Positions 8,509-16,582 of a stretch of 64,000 nucleotides of DNA are shown here, one piece after another (the stretch's first letter is position 1; each line of letters starts with the position of its first letter). The notes under the pieces are model-generated. The model did not search any database. It was given only the letters and a program-made list of their open reading frames with translations, and was not told the origin of the DNA. A program made the position numbers and the translations under genes. This DNA comes from Micromonospora sp. M71_S20 (GTDB taxonomy: Bacteria > Actinomycetota > Actinomycetes > Mycobacteriales > Micromonosporaceae). The DNA lies in the NCBI RefSeq assembly GCF_003664255.1, contig NZ_RCCV01000002.1:2501-66500 (forward strand). The letters are read 5' to 3'.

Positions 8509-8928
8509 GTGGAGCTTGATGATCTTCCGGTTGCGGAGTTCGCGTTTCCGGGACCGCTGCGGGACAGCCTGGTGGCGGCGATCCTGTCCGGCGCGAAGAC
8601 CTCGACGTCCAGCCTCGTGCTCGGCTACGAGCGGGCGGACGAGGCGATGCCCGAGGTCGGGCAGCGATCGGCGGTGGTCGACTCGGCGGACCGGCGGGTG
8701 GCGGTGATCGAGGTGACCGAGGTGCGGGTGGTCCGGCTCGGCGACGTCGACCTGCAACACGCCCTCGATGAGGGCGAGGGGTACGAGTCGGTGGCGCAGT
8801 GGTGGGCCGGGCACGAGACGTTCTGGCACAGCGCGGAGGTGCGCGCGGAACTGGGCGACCCGGGCTTCACCGTCGACGACGACACCCCGGTGCTGCTCGA
8901 GCGTTTCCGGCTGGTGCACACCGTCTGA
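8509..8928 (+). CDS. ASCH domain protein
   Basis: A 139-aa single-domain protein. The N-terminal FAFPGPLRDSLVAAILSGAK followed by TSTSSL matches the ASCH entry segment, in which a basic/Thr loop lines a presumed RNA- or nucleotide-binding cavity. The QRSAVVDSADRRVAVIEVTEV segment and the late DTPVLLERFRLVH strand also fit. ASCH proteins are related to PUA domains and are thought to bind RNA or modified nucleosides; some hydrolyse N4-acetylcytidine, but that cannot be assigned here. The start is GTG 8509. It is convergent with the gene at 8996 across a strong bidirectional terminator. Confidence 0.8.
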   Translation: MELDDLPVAEFAFPGPLRDSLVAAILSGAKTSTSSLVLGYERADEAMPEVGQRSAVVDSADRRVAVIEVTEVRVVRLGDVDLQHALDEGEGYESVAQWWAGHETFWHSAEVRAELGDPGFTVDDDTPVLLERFRLVHTV

Positions 8929-8947
8929 ACGCCCTTCCGTCCGCGGC

Positions 8948-8986
8948 GACCCGGGCGTGCGGCGCCGTACGCCGCACGCCCGGGTC
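8948..8986. terminator. bidirectional terminator between ASCH and CMD genes
   Basis: A perfect 17-bp inverted repeat (8948-8964 and 8970-8986) with a 5-nt loop separates the convergent genes ending at 8928 and 8996. Confidence 0.8.
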
Positions 8987-8995
8987 GGACGCCGC

Positions 8996-9460
8996 TCAGC
9001 CCCAGTTCTGCGGGGCGGGCTGGCGGGTGGTGGCGTTCAACCGGTTGAAGAAGTTGGTGGTGGCGAGCCAGAGCACCAGCGCGGCCAGTTCCTTCTCCTC
9101 GAAGTGCCGGGCGGCCTCGTCCCACACCTCGTCGGGCACGGGGTCGGCCCGGTCGGCGAGGCGGGTGGCGCACTCGGCGAGCGCTAGCGCGGCCCGCTCC
9201 GCGTCGGTGAAGTACGGCGTCTCCCGCCAGGCGGCCAGCGCGAACAGCCGCTCCTCGGTCTCCCCCGCCTTGCGGGCGTTGCGGGCGCCGGAATCGACGC
9301 ACGCGCTGCACCCGTTGATCTGGCTGGCCCGCAGGTGGACCAGTTCCAGGGTGCTGCCGGGAACGCCGGCCGAGTGGGCCGCCTTGTAGAGCAGGTTGAT
9401 CGCCTTCACCGTGTCGGGGAGCAGCGTCGCGGGGTTCTGCATACGGGCCTGCATGGACAT
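8996..9460 (-). CDS. carboxymuconolactone decarboxylase/AhpD-family protein
   Basis: A 154-aa all-alpha protein of the AhpD-like fold. The redox pair is visible in INGCSACVDSGARNARKAG (about residues 49-67, CSAC), with the usual Glu upstream in TLELVHLRAS. Such proteins act as peroxidase or thiol-redox partners rather than true decarboxylases. ATG 9460 has AGGAAGGA about 9 nt upstream. It is divergent from an ECF sigma gene with a SnoaL tail. Carboxymuconolactone-decarboxylase-like genes are the commonest partners of ECF41 sigma factors, so it is probably the sigma factor's target. Confidence 0.88.
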   Translation of the reverse strand: MSMQARMQNPATLLPDTVKAINLLYKAAHSAGVPGSTLELVHLRASQINGCSACVDSGARNARKAGETEERLFALAAWRETPYFTDAERAALALAECATRLADRADPVPDEVWDEAARHFEEKELAALVLWLATTNFFNRLNATTRQPAPQNWG

Positions 9461-9528
9461 CTCGCACGGTCCTTCCTGTTACGCTGCCGGCCTTCGCCGT
9501 CGCAGCGCTCCTGGTTCCTCACCCTGCT

Positions 9529-9555
9529 GTCGACAGCCGGAGGAGCGACGTGACA
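9529..9555 (-). promoter_or_regulatory. possible ECF41-type promoter of the CMD-family gene
   Basis: The minus strand reads TGTCACG, 16 nt, then CGAC. As I recall it, the published ECF41 promoter is TGTCACA-N16-CGTC, so this has two mismatches at identical spacing. It would place a start about 60 nt upstream of the CMD gene and overlaps the sigma gene's start codon. Confidence 0.4.
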
Positions 9556-10473
9556 GATGTGACCCGGGCCACACCAGAACGGGACAACCGCCGGGGTGGC
9601 GATGCCGTGAGCGACACCGACCTGCTCGCTGAGCGCTTCGAGGAGCAGCGCCCCCGGCTGCGTTCCGTGGCCCAGCGGATGCTCGGCTCCCGGGCCGAGG
9701 CCGACGACGCGGTACAGGACACCTGGTTGCGGCTCAGCCGCGCCGACGCCGACGGCATCGACAACCTGCCCGGCTGGCTCACCACCACCGTCGGGCGGGT
9801 CTGCCTCGACCGGCTGCGATCCAGCGCCGCGCGGCACGAGCGGCCCGCCGACGTGGCCGCCGACGAGTCGACCACGCCCGGAGCCGGCGAGGTCGACCCG
9901 GAGCGGGAGGCGATGCTCACGGAGTCGGTCGGGCGCGCGCTGGACGTGGTGCTACGGACCCTCGGCCCCACCGAACGGCTGGTGTTCGTGCTGCACGACA
10001 TGTTCGCGGTCTCCTTCGACGAACTCGCGCCCGTCGTCGACCGCAGCCCGGCCGCCGTACGGCAGATCGCCAGCCGGGCCCGCCGGCGCGTACAGGACGG
10101 GTCGCTGGCGCCGGAGACCGACCGGGCCCGGCAGCGCGGGACCGTCGAGGCGTTCCTCGCCGCGTCCCGCGAGGGGCGCTTCGACGACCTGCTCACCCTG
10201 CTCGACCCGCACGTCGTCCTGCGCTCCGACGCCGCGGCCGTCCGGATGGGCGGGGCGGGCGAGGCACGCGGCTCGGCCACGGTGGCCGCCTTCTTCTCCG
10301 GCAAGGCGCAGGGGGCGCTGCCGGCGTTCGTCGACGGTGCGCCGGGAGCGGTGGTGGTCGTCGACGGCCGTACCCGCCTGGTGCTCAGCTTCGTGGTCAC
10401 CGACCGGATCCTCGGCATCGAGGTGGTCGCGGACCCCGACGAGATCGCCGGCCTGGACCTGATCGTGGGCTGA
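9550..10473 (+). CDS. ECF sigma factor with C-terminal SnoaL-like domain (ECF41/SigJ type)
   Basis: A 307-aa RNA polymerase sigma factor. Region 2 spans about 25-100 (AQRMLGSRAEADDAVQDTWLRL, then NLPGWLTTTVGRVCLDRLRS). Region 4 is about 125-185 (LGPTERLVFVLHDMFAVSFDELA and AAVRQIASRARRRV). A fused NTF2/SnoaL-like domain fills about 195-307 and acts as a built-in regulator in ECF41 proteins, which lack a classical anti-sigma. The conserved DGGGK motif of that domain is not seen; the equivalent stretch reads LRSDAAAVRMG. GTG 9550 has GGAGGAG 5-8 nt upstream. It is divergent from its probable target gene. Confidence 0.9.
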   Translation: MTDVTRATPERDNRRGGDAVSDTDLLAERFEEQRPRLRSVAQRMLGSRAEADDAVQDTWLRLSRADADGIDNLPGWLTTTVGRVCLDRLRSSAARHERPADVAADESTTPGAGEVDPEREAMLTESVGRALDVVLRTLGPTERLVFVLHDMFAVSFDELAPVVDRSPAAVRQIASRARRRVQDGSLAPETDRARQRGTVEAFLAASREGRFDDLLTLLDPHVVLRSDAAAVRMGGAGEARGSATVAAFFSGKAQGALPAFVDGAPGAVVVVDGRTRLVLSFVVTDRILGIEVVADPDEIAGLDLIVG

Positions 10474-10579
10474 CGGCCCGCGCAGCCTGAGCCGCGCGTC
10501 AGGGCGCGATCGGCCCTGGTGCGGCTGCTGCGTACGATGCGGGGCCGGGCATCCCCTCGTCCCGCGGAGGTAACGGCAG

Positions 10580-13500
10580 ATGGCAGGCCAGCACGAGGGG
10601 TACGCCCTCGGCGTCGACCTCGGCACGTCCCACACCGTCGCCGTGCTGCGCCGGCCCGACGGGCACACCCGCCCGCTGCTCGTGGACGGGCAGCCGATCA
10701 TCCCCTCCGGCGTGTACGCCGACACCGACGGGCTGCTGCACGCCGGTCGCGACGCCCAGCGGCTGGCCCGCACCGATCCCGGCCGGTACGAGCCGAACCC
10801 GAAGCGGCGCATCGACGAGCCCGCGGTCATGTTGGGCGGTCGCCGGTACCCGCCGGCCGATCTGCTGGCCGCGACGCTGCACGCGGTGGCCCGGGCCGCC
10901 GTCGAGGCGGTCGGGTTCCTGCCCCCGGCCGTGCTGACCTGCCCGGCGACCTGGGACGCCGCCCGCCGCCAGGTGCTGGCCGACGCCCTGGCGACGGCCG
11001 GTTGGCCGTCGGCGGCCGAGCACACGCTCTCCGGTCCCACGCCGCCCGGCACCCGGCTGCTGCGGGAGCCGGTGGCCGCCGCCCGCTACTACACGCAGGT
11101 GCTGCGCCGCCCGGTGCCGGTGGGCGGGACGATCGCGGTCTTCGACTTCGGCGCCGGGACGCTGGACGTCGCGGTGCTGCGCAACGAGGGCGCCGACCCG
11201 TGGGGCGACTCCGGGTTCACGGTCGTCACCGCGGGAGGTGCCGACGACCTCGGGGGCCTGGACCTGGACGTGGCCCTGCTGGGTCGGCTCGGCGAGCTGG
11301 TCGCCGAGGCGCACCCGGCGCGGTGGGAGCGGCTGACCCGACCGGAGTCCGCGACGCAGTGGCGGGAGCGGCACGAGCTCTGGGAGAACGTCCGGGGCGC
11401 GAAGGAGATGCTGTCGCGGGTCACGGCCGCGCCGGTGGCCGTACCGGGGGTGGAGGCGGCGGTCACGCTCACCCGCGCCGACCTGGAGCGGGTGGCCGCG
11501 CCGCTGCTGGGCCGGGCGGTGGCGGTGACCCGGGAGGTGGTCGGCGCGGCCGGCCTCGACCCGCAGCAGCTCTCCGGCCTGTTCCTGGTGGGTGGCGCCA
11601 CCCGGATGCCGATGGTGGCCCGGCTGCTGCACGCCGAGCTGGGCGTCGCCCCGACCGTGCTGGAGCAGCCGGAGCTGCCGGTGGCCGAGGGGGCGCTGAC
11701 CGACCTGCCCCTGCCCCGGCGGGCCCGGTCCGCCGACGCCTTCGCCGCGCCCGCCGCCGCGCCGGCGCAACCCCCCGCGCCCGCCGTCCCGGCGCAATCG
11801 GCCGGAGCACCGCGGCCCGATCCCGCCGCGCCGGCACCACAGGCCGCCGCATCGACACCGCCCGACCTGCCGGCGCAGCCCGGATCCGCCGGCGGGCCGC
11901 CGCACGGGTCGGCCGCGCCCCACCAGCCCGCCGCGCCGGGCGGGGGTGCCGGCGGCCAGGACGGCAACGCGCCGACCGTGCCCGCCGGCCCGGCCCCCAC
12001 GCCGACCGCCGTCGCCGGACCGGAGGGCGTCACGCCGGCCCTGCCCGTCGGGCTGGCGCCGACCATGGTCGCCGGCCCGCCGACCGCCCCGACCGTGCCC
12101 GCCGCCCCGTCACCGGCCACCCCGTTCGCCCCGCCCGGCGCAGGCCCGTCAGCGTTCGCGCCGCCGTGGGCGCCGGGGGCGTACCCGTCGTCGGGCGCAC
12201 CGGCCGGAGGCACGGCACCGTACGTACCGCCGGGGACTCCGGCCGCCGGCCCGGCCTCGGGCGTACCGGCCGGAGGCGGGGCACCGCCGGGCGTACCCCT
12301 GGGCGGTCCCGCGGGGTCGTGGTCGGGCGTACCCGTCTCCGGGACGCCGGTGTCGCCGTCGCCCGGCGGCGGCCGGAGTGGGCCGGCGCTCCCCCGACGC
12401 CGGGCGCTCTGGATCTCGCTCGCCGCCGTTCTCGCGCTGGCCGGCGTGGCGACCGCGGCGGTGCTGTACCTGACCCGGGACCGCTACCCGGCCCTGGAGT
12501 TCCGGACCGTCGACCAGCTGACCCGGGTGCCCGCCGGCACGCAGCGGCCGGCGGACATGTTCACCGCGGTCCTCGGCGACCGGGCTTACCTCGGGTATCC
12601 GCTCGACGACGGGCGGCTGGAGGTGGTGGCGATCGACGCCGGCACCGGCGCGGTGAAGTGGCGCAAGCAGACGGCGGCGTCCTCCGAGCGGTGGAAGCGG
12701 ATCGTCGCCCTGCCCGGCGCGGTCGCCGTCTTCGCCGACGCCATCGGCGACGACACTCCCCGCGACCTCGTGCTGCTCGACGGCGCCTCCGGCGACCAGC
12801 GGTGGCACCGGCCGATCCTGGGCAACGACGACGTCCTCTTCGGCGACGGCGTCGCGGTGCAGGTGGACCGCGCCGGGAAGCGGCTCGTCGGGCTGAGCCT
12901 CGGCGACGGCCGCGAGGAGTGGACACAGCCCAGCCCGCGCGACGAGTACGACAACACCCGCACCAGCGTCCACCCGGTCACCACGGACGAGGCGCTGGGC
13001 GGCCCGGCCTTCCTCGACGGCTCCCCGCGCGATCCCTGGCGGGGCGAGGTCAGCCGGATCGTGCAGGTGGGCGCGGACCGGTCCGTCCGGCTGATCGACA
13101 TGGGCAGCGGCCGGGTGGTCCGCACCCGTGCCGGGGTGGCCGACCACGACGACCTGGTGGTGGCGCACGAGGACCGGCTCTACGTGGCCCGCGACGACGC
13201 CGGTTACCAACTGCTGGCGTACGACCTGACGAGTGACGCCCAGCCGAAGGTGCTCTACACGGCCGAGGACGACAAGCGCCGCCCGGAGGCGTTGGTGCCC
13301 TGCGGCGAGCGGCGGGCGTGCCTGCTGGAGGTGACCGGCGGCGACGACGAGACCACCGAGGTCGTGGCGGCCACCGAGGAGAAGGTGAGCCGCTGGGACG
13401 CACCGCGGGCCACCCGGCTCGTGCCGCTCGGCGAGCACCTGCTCGCCCGGCGGACCTCCCCGGAGTCGGCCGGCACGCTGTTCGACCCTGACGGTCGCGC

Positions 13501-13774
13501 CGTGCTCTCCGAGCGCGGCGGGGTGGCGGTCCGGCTCGACGCGGGCAACCTGCTGCTCCTCGCCGACCCGCCCAGCTCGATCGAGGACGACCACAGCGTC
13601 GCCGGGATGTCGGTGGGCTCGGGCGAGGTCGCCGAGCTGGGCCAGCTGGCGGACGTACGCAGCGACAGCTGCTCGTGGAACACCAGCGTGATCGCCTGCG
13701 GTGCCGGTAGGCAGAGCGGGGACGTCGGGGCGGAGTCCCCGTACGGCTTCGTGCTCTACCGGTTCGCCGAGTAG
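10580..13774 (+). CDS. membrane-anchored Hsp70-like ATPase fused to extracytoplasmic propeller
   Basis: A 1064-aa three-part protein. Residues about 8-375 form an Hsp70/actin-like ATPase: phosphate-1 LGVDLGTSHTVAVL, phosphate-2 AVFDFGAGTLDVAVL, adenosine motif LFLVGGATRMPMVARLL. No DnaK substrate-binding domain follows. A Pro/Ala/Gly linker of about 230 residues leads to a single TM segment (WISLAAVLALAGVATAAVLY, about residue 612-632). The C-terminal 430 residues resemble a PQQ-type propeller (VAIDAGTGAVKWRKQ, VLLDGASGDQRWHRP). The predicted layout is ATPase inside and propeller outside. The start has GCGGAGG upstream. The function is unknown; coupling ATP state to envelope sensing is an inference. 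Confidence 0.88.
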   Translation: MAGQHEGYALGVDLGTSHTVAVLRRPDGHTRPLLVDGQPIIPSGVYADTDGLLHAGRDAQRLARTDPGRYEPNPKRRIDEPAVMLGGRRYPPADLLAATLHAVARAAVEAVGFLPPAVLTCPATWDAARRQVLADALATAGWPSAAEHTLSGPTPPGTRLLREPVAAARYYTQVLRRPVPVGGTIAVFDFGAGTLDVAVLRNEGADPWGDSGFTVVTAGGADDLGGLDLDVALLGRLGELVAEAHPARWERLTRPESATQWRERHELWENVRGAKEMLSRVTAAPVAVPGVEAAVTLTRADLERVAAPLLGRAVAVTREVVGAAGLDPQQLSGLFLVGGATRMPMVARLLHAELGVAPTVLEQPELPVAEGALTDLPLPRRARSADAFAAPAAAPAQPPAPAVPAQSAGAPRPDPAAPAPQAAASTPPDLPAQPGSAGGPPHGSAAPHQPAAPGGGAGGQDGNAPTVPAGPAPTPTAVAGPEGVTPALPVGLAPTMVAGPPTAPTVPAAPSPATPFAPPGAGPSAFAPPWAPGAYPSSGAPAGGTAPYVPPGTPAAGPASGVPAGGGAPPGVPLGGPAGSWSGVPVSGTPVSPSPGGGRSGPALPRRRALWISLAAVLALAGVATAAVLYLTRDRYPALEFRTVDQLTRVPAGTQRPADMFTAVLGDRAYLGYPLDDGRLEVVAIDAGTGAVKWRKQTAASSERWKRIVALPGAVAVFADAIGDDTPRDLVLLDGASGDQRWHRPILGNDDVLFGDGVAVQVDRAGKRLVGLSLGDGREEWTQPSPRDEYDNTRTSVHPVTTDEALGGPAFLDGSPRDPWRGEVSRIVQVGADRSVRLIDMGSGRVVRTRAGVADHDDLVVAHEDRLYVARDDAGYQLLAYDLTSDAQPKVLYTAEDDKRRPEALVPCGERRACLLEVTGGDDETTEVVAATEEKVSRWDAPRATRLVPLGEHLLARRTSPESAGTLFDPDGRAVLSERGGVAVRLDAGNLLLLADPPSSIEDDHSVAGMSVGSGEVAELGQLADVRSDSCSWNTSVIACGAGRQSGDVGAESPYGFVLYRFAE

Positions 13775-13787
13775 CCGATACCCGACA

Positions 13788-13810
13788 GCCATTCAGATGG
13801 ATCTATATAG
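13788..13810 (+). promoter_or_regulatory. shared upstream motif of secreted protease gene (subtilase copy)
   Basis: GCCATTCAGATGGATCTATA followed by TAG lies about 80-105 nt upstream of the subtilase start. It strongly resembles the segment upstream of the trypsin-like protease gene (27158-27182, minus strand): both read GCCATYCA, a short variable stretch, GATCT, two bases, then ATAG. A TAGCCT box follows and could be a -10. Confidence 0.5.
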
Positions 13811-13891
13811 CCGATAGCCTCCTCTCAACGGCCAGGCTGCTCCGCTTCCGGTCACGAGCCGGCGCGGGGCCGACAGGAGGAGGACCGGCAG

Positions 13892-15115
13892 ATGACACTT
13901 CCCCGTACCCGGCGATGGCGGGCCCGCGCGGTGGGCGTACTCGCCGCCGCCACGGTCGTCGCCGCGATGGGCACCCCCGCGGCGGCGGCCCCGGCCACCG
14001 GCGAGATCCTGCACGCCGACGCCGCGAGCGCGGTGACCGACGGATACGTCGTGGTGCTCAGGGACGACGCGGTCGGACGCGCCGGCGACCGGCGGGCCGC
14101 CGTGACGGACGCCGCCGGCCGGCTGGCAGACCGCTACGGGGCCACCGTCGACCGCGTCTACGGGCACGCGCTCAGCGGATTCGTGGCGCACCTGCCGGAG
14201 CGGGCCGCCCGCCGGCTCGCCGCCGACCCCGCCGTGGCGTACGTGGAACGGGACCGGGTGGTGACCCTCGTCGGGCCGGGCGTGCAGCTCAACCCGCCGT
14301 CGTGGGGGCTGGACCGGATCGACCAGCGCCGCCTCCCGCTCGACGGCCGGTACGCCTACCCGAACACCGCGCACAACGTGCACGCGTACGTCATCGACAC
14401 GGGCATCCGGAGCACGCACGGCGACTTCGGCGTCCGGGCCGGCGGCGGCGTCGACCTCGTCGACGGCGGCCCGGCGGACGACTGCAACGGCCACGGCACC
14501 CACCTCGCCGGCACCATCGGCGGCACCCTGCACGGGGTGGCGAAGGAGGTTTGGCTGCGGCCGGTGCGGGTGCTCAACTGCGCCGGCAGCGGCACCTTCT
14601 CCCAGGTGATCGCCGGGGTGGACTGGGTCACCGCGAACGCCGTGCGGCCGGCGGTGGCGCTCCTCGCGCTCGGCGGCGGCGCCAGCACGGCGCTGGACGC
14701 CGCGGTGAACCGGTCGATCGCGTCCGGGGTGACCTACGCCGTCACGGCGGGCAGCTCGAACGCCAACGCCTGCAACTACTCCCCGGCGCGGGTGGCGGCG
14801 GCGCTCACCGTGGCCGGCACCACCAGCACCGACGCCCGGATGCCGAGCGGCAACCACGGCAGCTGCATCGACCTGTTCGCCCCCGGCGCCAACATCACCT
14901 CCACCTGGCACACCGGCGACGCGGCGGCGGTCACCATCAGCGGCGGCTCGATGGCCGCCGCACACGTCGCCGGCTGCGCCGCGCTCGCCCTCTCGGCCAA
15001 CCCGACCTGGAGCCCCGCCCAGGTGGCGGCTCATCTGGTCGGCAGGGCGACGACCGGCGTGGTCACGGGCGTGGTCAGCGGCACGCCGAACCGTCTGCTC
15101 TACTGCGGCCCCTGA
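13892..15115 (+). CDS. secreted subtilisin-like protease (S8), active-site surroundings altered
   Basis: A 407-aa preproenzyme-like protein with a signal peptide ([20 protein letters not shown] to AAAAPA), an I9 propeptide-type domain ([11 protein letters not shown] to [10 protein letters not shown], about 50-125) and an S8 domain of the aqualysin/proteinase K type. The triad residues are present: Asp169 (VIDTGI), His201 (NGHGTH) and Ser353. The surroundings are not typical. The oxyanion-hole Asn in the usual AAGNSN motif is Ser288 here (TAGSSN). The usual GTSMASPHV reads GGSMAAAHV. It may therefore be a weak protease or a pseudoenzyme. The terminator at 15136 follows. Confidence 0.9.
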   Translation: MTLPRTRRWRARAVGVLAAATVVAAMGTPAAAAPATGEILHADAASAVTDGYVVVLRDDAVGRAGDRRAAVTDAAGRLADRYGATVDRVYGHALSGFVAHLPERAARRLAADPAVAYVERDRVVTLVGPGVQLNPPSWGLDRIDQRRLPLDGRYAYPNTAHNVHAYVIDTGIRSTHGDFGVRAGGGVDLVDGGPADDCNGHGTHLAGTIGGTLHGVAKEVWLRPVRVLNCAGSGTFSQVIAGVDWVTANAVRPAVALLALGGGASTALDAAVNRSIASGVTYAVTAGSSNANACNYSPARVAAALTVAGTTSTDARMPSGNHGSCIDLFAPGANITSTWHTGDAAAVTISGGSMAAAHVAGCAALALSANPTWSPAQVAAHLVGRATTGVVTGVVSGTPNRLLYCGP

Positions 15116-15135
15116 GCCCACGCGGGCGTCGGACG

Positions 15136-15165
15136 CCGGTGCCCGGCCGAGCCGCCGGGCACCGG
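15136..15165 (+). terminator. subtilase terminator hairpin
   Basis: An 11-bp perfect inverted repeat (15136-15146 and 15155-15165) with an 8-nt loop begins 20 nt after the stop codon. Confidence 0.65.
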
Positions 15166-15211
15166 ATCCGGCGTACGTCCGAGCTGCCGGGCACCCGTTC
15201 CCGAGTGCTGC

Positions 15212-15244
15212 CCGCGCGGCCCGTCGCACCGGCGGGCCGCGCGG
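15212..15244. repeat. second hairpin downstream of the subtilase gene
   Basis: A 12-bp perfect inverted repeat (15212-15223 and 15233-15244) with a 9-nt loop. It may be a second terminator or insulate the next gene; its right arm runs into the tandem repeat at 15241. Confidence 0.45.
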
Positions 15245-15284
15245 TCCACTCTCGGGGGTGACGCGGTCCAGTCTCGGGGGTGAC
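15241..15284 (+). repeat. two tandem 22-bp direct repeats
   Basis: Units 15241-15262 and 15263-15284 differ at a single base. They abut head to tail and end about 40 nt upstream of the -35 of the DauA-like gene, a position suited to a regulator-binding site, though a simple duplication is equally possible. Confidence 0.6.
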
Positions 15285-15322
15285 GCTCGGATCGCGGCTC
15301 GGCGATCGATGTTTGTCGACCC

Positions 15323-15351
15323 TTGTCCCCGGTGGGTCCGCCGACTACCGT
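15323..15351 (+). promoter_or_regulatory. leaderless promoter of the DauA-like gene
   Basis: A -35 TTGTCC (15323-15328), a 17-nt spacer and -10 TACCGT (15346-15351) end 7 nt before ATG 15359. No Shine-Dalgarno sequence is visible, which supports that ATG as a leaderless start. Confidence 0.6.
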
Positions 15352-15358
15352 TCAGTCG

Positions 15359-16456
15359 ATGATCGATTACCTGGTCATCGGCGGGGGCATCGCGGGCGCC
15401 AGCGCCGGACACCATCTCGCCGCGTACGGGACCGTGGTGCTGCTGGAGATGGAGCAGGTTCCCGGCCACCACTCCACCGGCCGCTCGGCCGCCACGTACT
15501 CCGAGTACTACGGCGGACCGGCGGTGCGCGCCCTGACCCGGGCCAGCCGGGGCTTCCTCACCGCGCCGCCGCCGGGGTTCACCGAGCACCCGCTGCTCAC
15601 CCCGCGCGGCGTCCTCACCCTCTGCCCACCCGGCAGCGAGGACGCCTTCGAGGCGGCGCTGCGCGACGGGGCCGAGGTGGACCCGCCGGCCCGCGAGATC
15701 GACGTCGCCGACCTGCCCCGGCACTGCCCCGTCGTGCGGCCCGAGTGGTGCCGGCGGGCGATGGTGAAGCCGGCCGTACGGGACCTGGACGTCGCCGCGC
15801 TGCACCAGGGGTACCTGCGGGGCGTCCGGGCGGCCGGGGGCCGGGTCGTGTGCGGCGCGCGGGTGCGCCGGCTGCGGCGGGCCGGCGGCGGATGGCAGGT
15901 GAGCACGGACGCCGGCGAGTTCACCGCCCGGGTCGTCGTCAACGCCGCGGGTGCCTGGGCCGACGAGGTCGCGGCGGCGGCCGGCGTACGACCGCTGGGG
16001 TTGACGCCGCTGCGACGCACCGCCTTCCTGGTGGACGCGCCGGCCGGCGTCGCGGCGGCGGACTGGCCGATGGTCGGCGACGTCGACAGCAGCTTCTACT
16101 TCAAGCCGGAGTCGGGACGCCTGCTGGTCTCCCCGTGCGACACCACTCCCGTGCCGCCGGGCGACGCCCGCCCCGACGACCTCGACGTGGCGATCGGCGC
16201 CGAGCGGGTGCAGGCGGCGACCACACTGGAGATCCGCCGCGTCCACCAGCCCTGGGCCGGGCTGCGGACCGCCGCCCCGGACGACGTGCCCGTGATCGGC
16301 CCGGCGACCGACGCGCCGGGCTTCCTCTGGATGGCCGGGCTCGGCGGCTACGGCGTACAGACCTCGCCCGCGGCAGGCGCCCTGCTCGCCGCGCTGGCGG
16401 TCGACGCCAAACCCCCCGTGGACCCCACCCCCCTCTCCCCCACCCGCCTCCCCTGA
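15359..16456 (+). CDS. FAD-dependent D-amino acid dehydrogenase, DauA (D-arginine dehydrogenase)-like
   Basis: A 365-aa flavoprotein of the DAO family. The dinucleotide fold begins at once (MIDYLVIGGGIAGASAGHHL). The HHSTGRSAATYSEYYGGPAVRALTRASRGF stretch (about residues 40-69) matches my memory of Pseudomonas D-arginine dehydrogenase DauA; later matches are ALHQGYLRGVRAAGG, LVNAAGAWADEVA and WMAGLGGYGVQTSPAAGALL. DauA oxidises D-amino acids, preferring basic ones, to keto acids through an imine. Substrate preference here is inferred only. The start was chosen because the FAD motif starts directly after it and a promoter ends 7 nt upstream. It is convergent with the MFS gene of the shell-protein locus, so membership in that pathway is possible but unproven. 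Confidence 0.85.
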   Translation: MIDYLVIGGGIAGASAGHHLAAYGTVVLLEMEQVPGHHSTGRSAATYSEYYGGPAVRALTRASRGFLTAPPPGFTEHPLLTPRGVLTLCPPGSEDAFEAALRDGAEVDPPAREIDVADLPRHCPVVRPEWCRRAMVKPAVRDLDVAALHQGYLRGVRAAGGRVVCGARVRRLRRAGGGWQVSTDAGEFTARVVVNAAGAWADEVAAAAGVRPLGLTPLRRTAFLVDAPAGVAAADWPMVGDVDSSFYFKPESGRLLVSPCDTTPVPPGDARPDDLDVAIGAERVQAATTLEIRRVHQPWAGLRTAAPDDVPVIGPATDAPGFLWMAGLGGYGVQTSPAAGALLAALAVDAKPPVDPTPLSPTRLP

Positions 16457-16488
16457 CCACCCGGCCCCCGGCCACCCGCGTCGATCTC

Positions 16489-16531
16489 GAGGTTGGCGGC
16501 AGCCGAGGAGATCGACTTCGCCGCCAACCTC
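16489..16531. terminator. bidirectional terminator / palindromic element
   Basis: A perfect 12-bp inverted repeat (16489-16500 and 16520-16531) with a 19-nt loop, flanked by GATC-containing outer arms that extend it imperfectly. It lies between convergent genes ending at 16456 and 16583. Similar TTGGCGGC palindromes recur in Micromonospora genomes as I recall. Confidence 0.65.
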
Positions 16532-16582
16532 ATGATCAGCGGGGTTACAGGGGGCGGGGGTGGGGGAGGGGGTGGGGGTGGG

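Noticed and set aside
10519..13236. 905-codon frame overlapping the Hsp70-propeller gene
   Set aside because: It is extremely Arg/Pro-rich with no motif, whereas the overlapping frame has intact Hsp70 motifs, a TM segment and a ribosome site.
15241..15284. CRISPR array
   Set aside because: There are only two abutting units with no spacers. No CRISPR-like repeat-spacer pattern was seen anywhere in the window.
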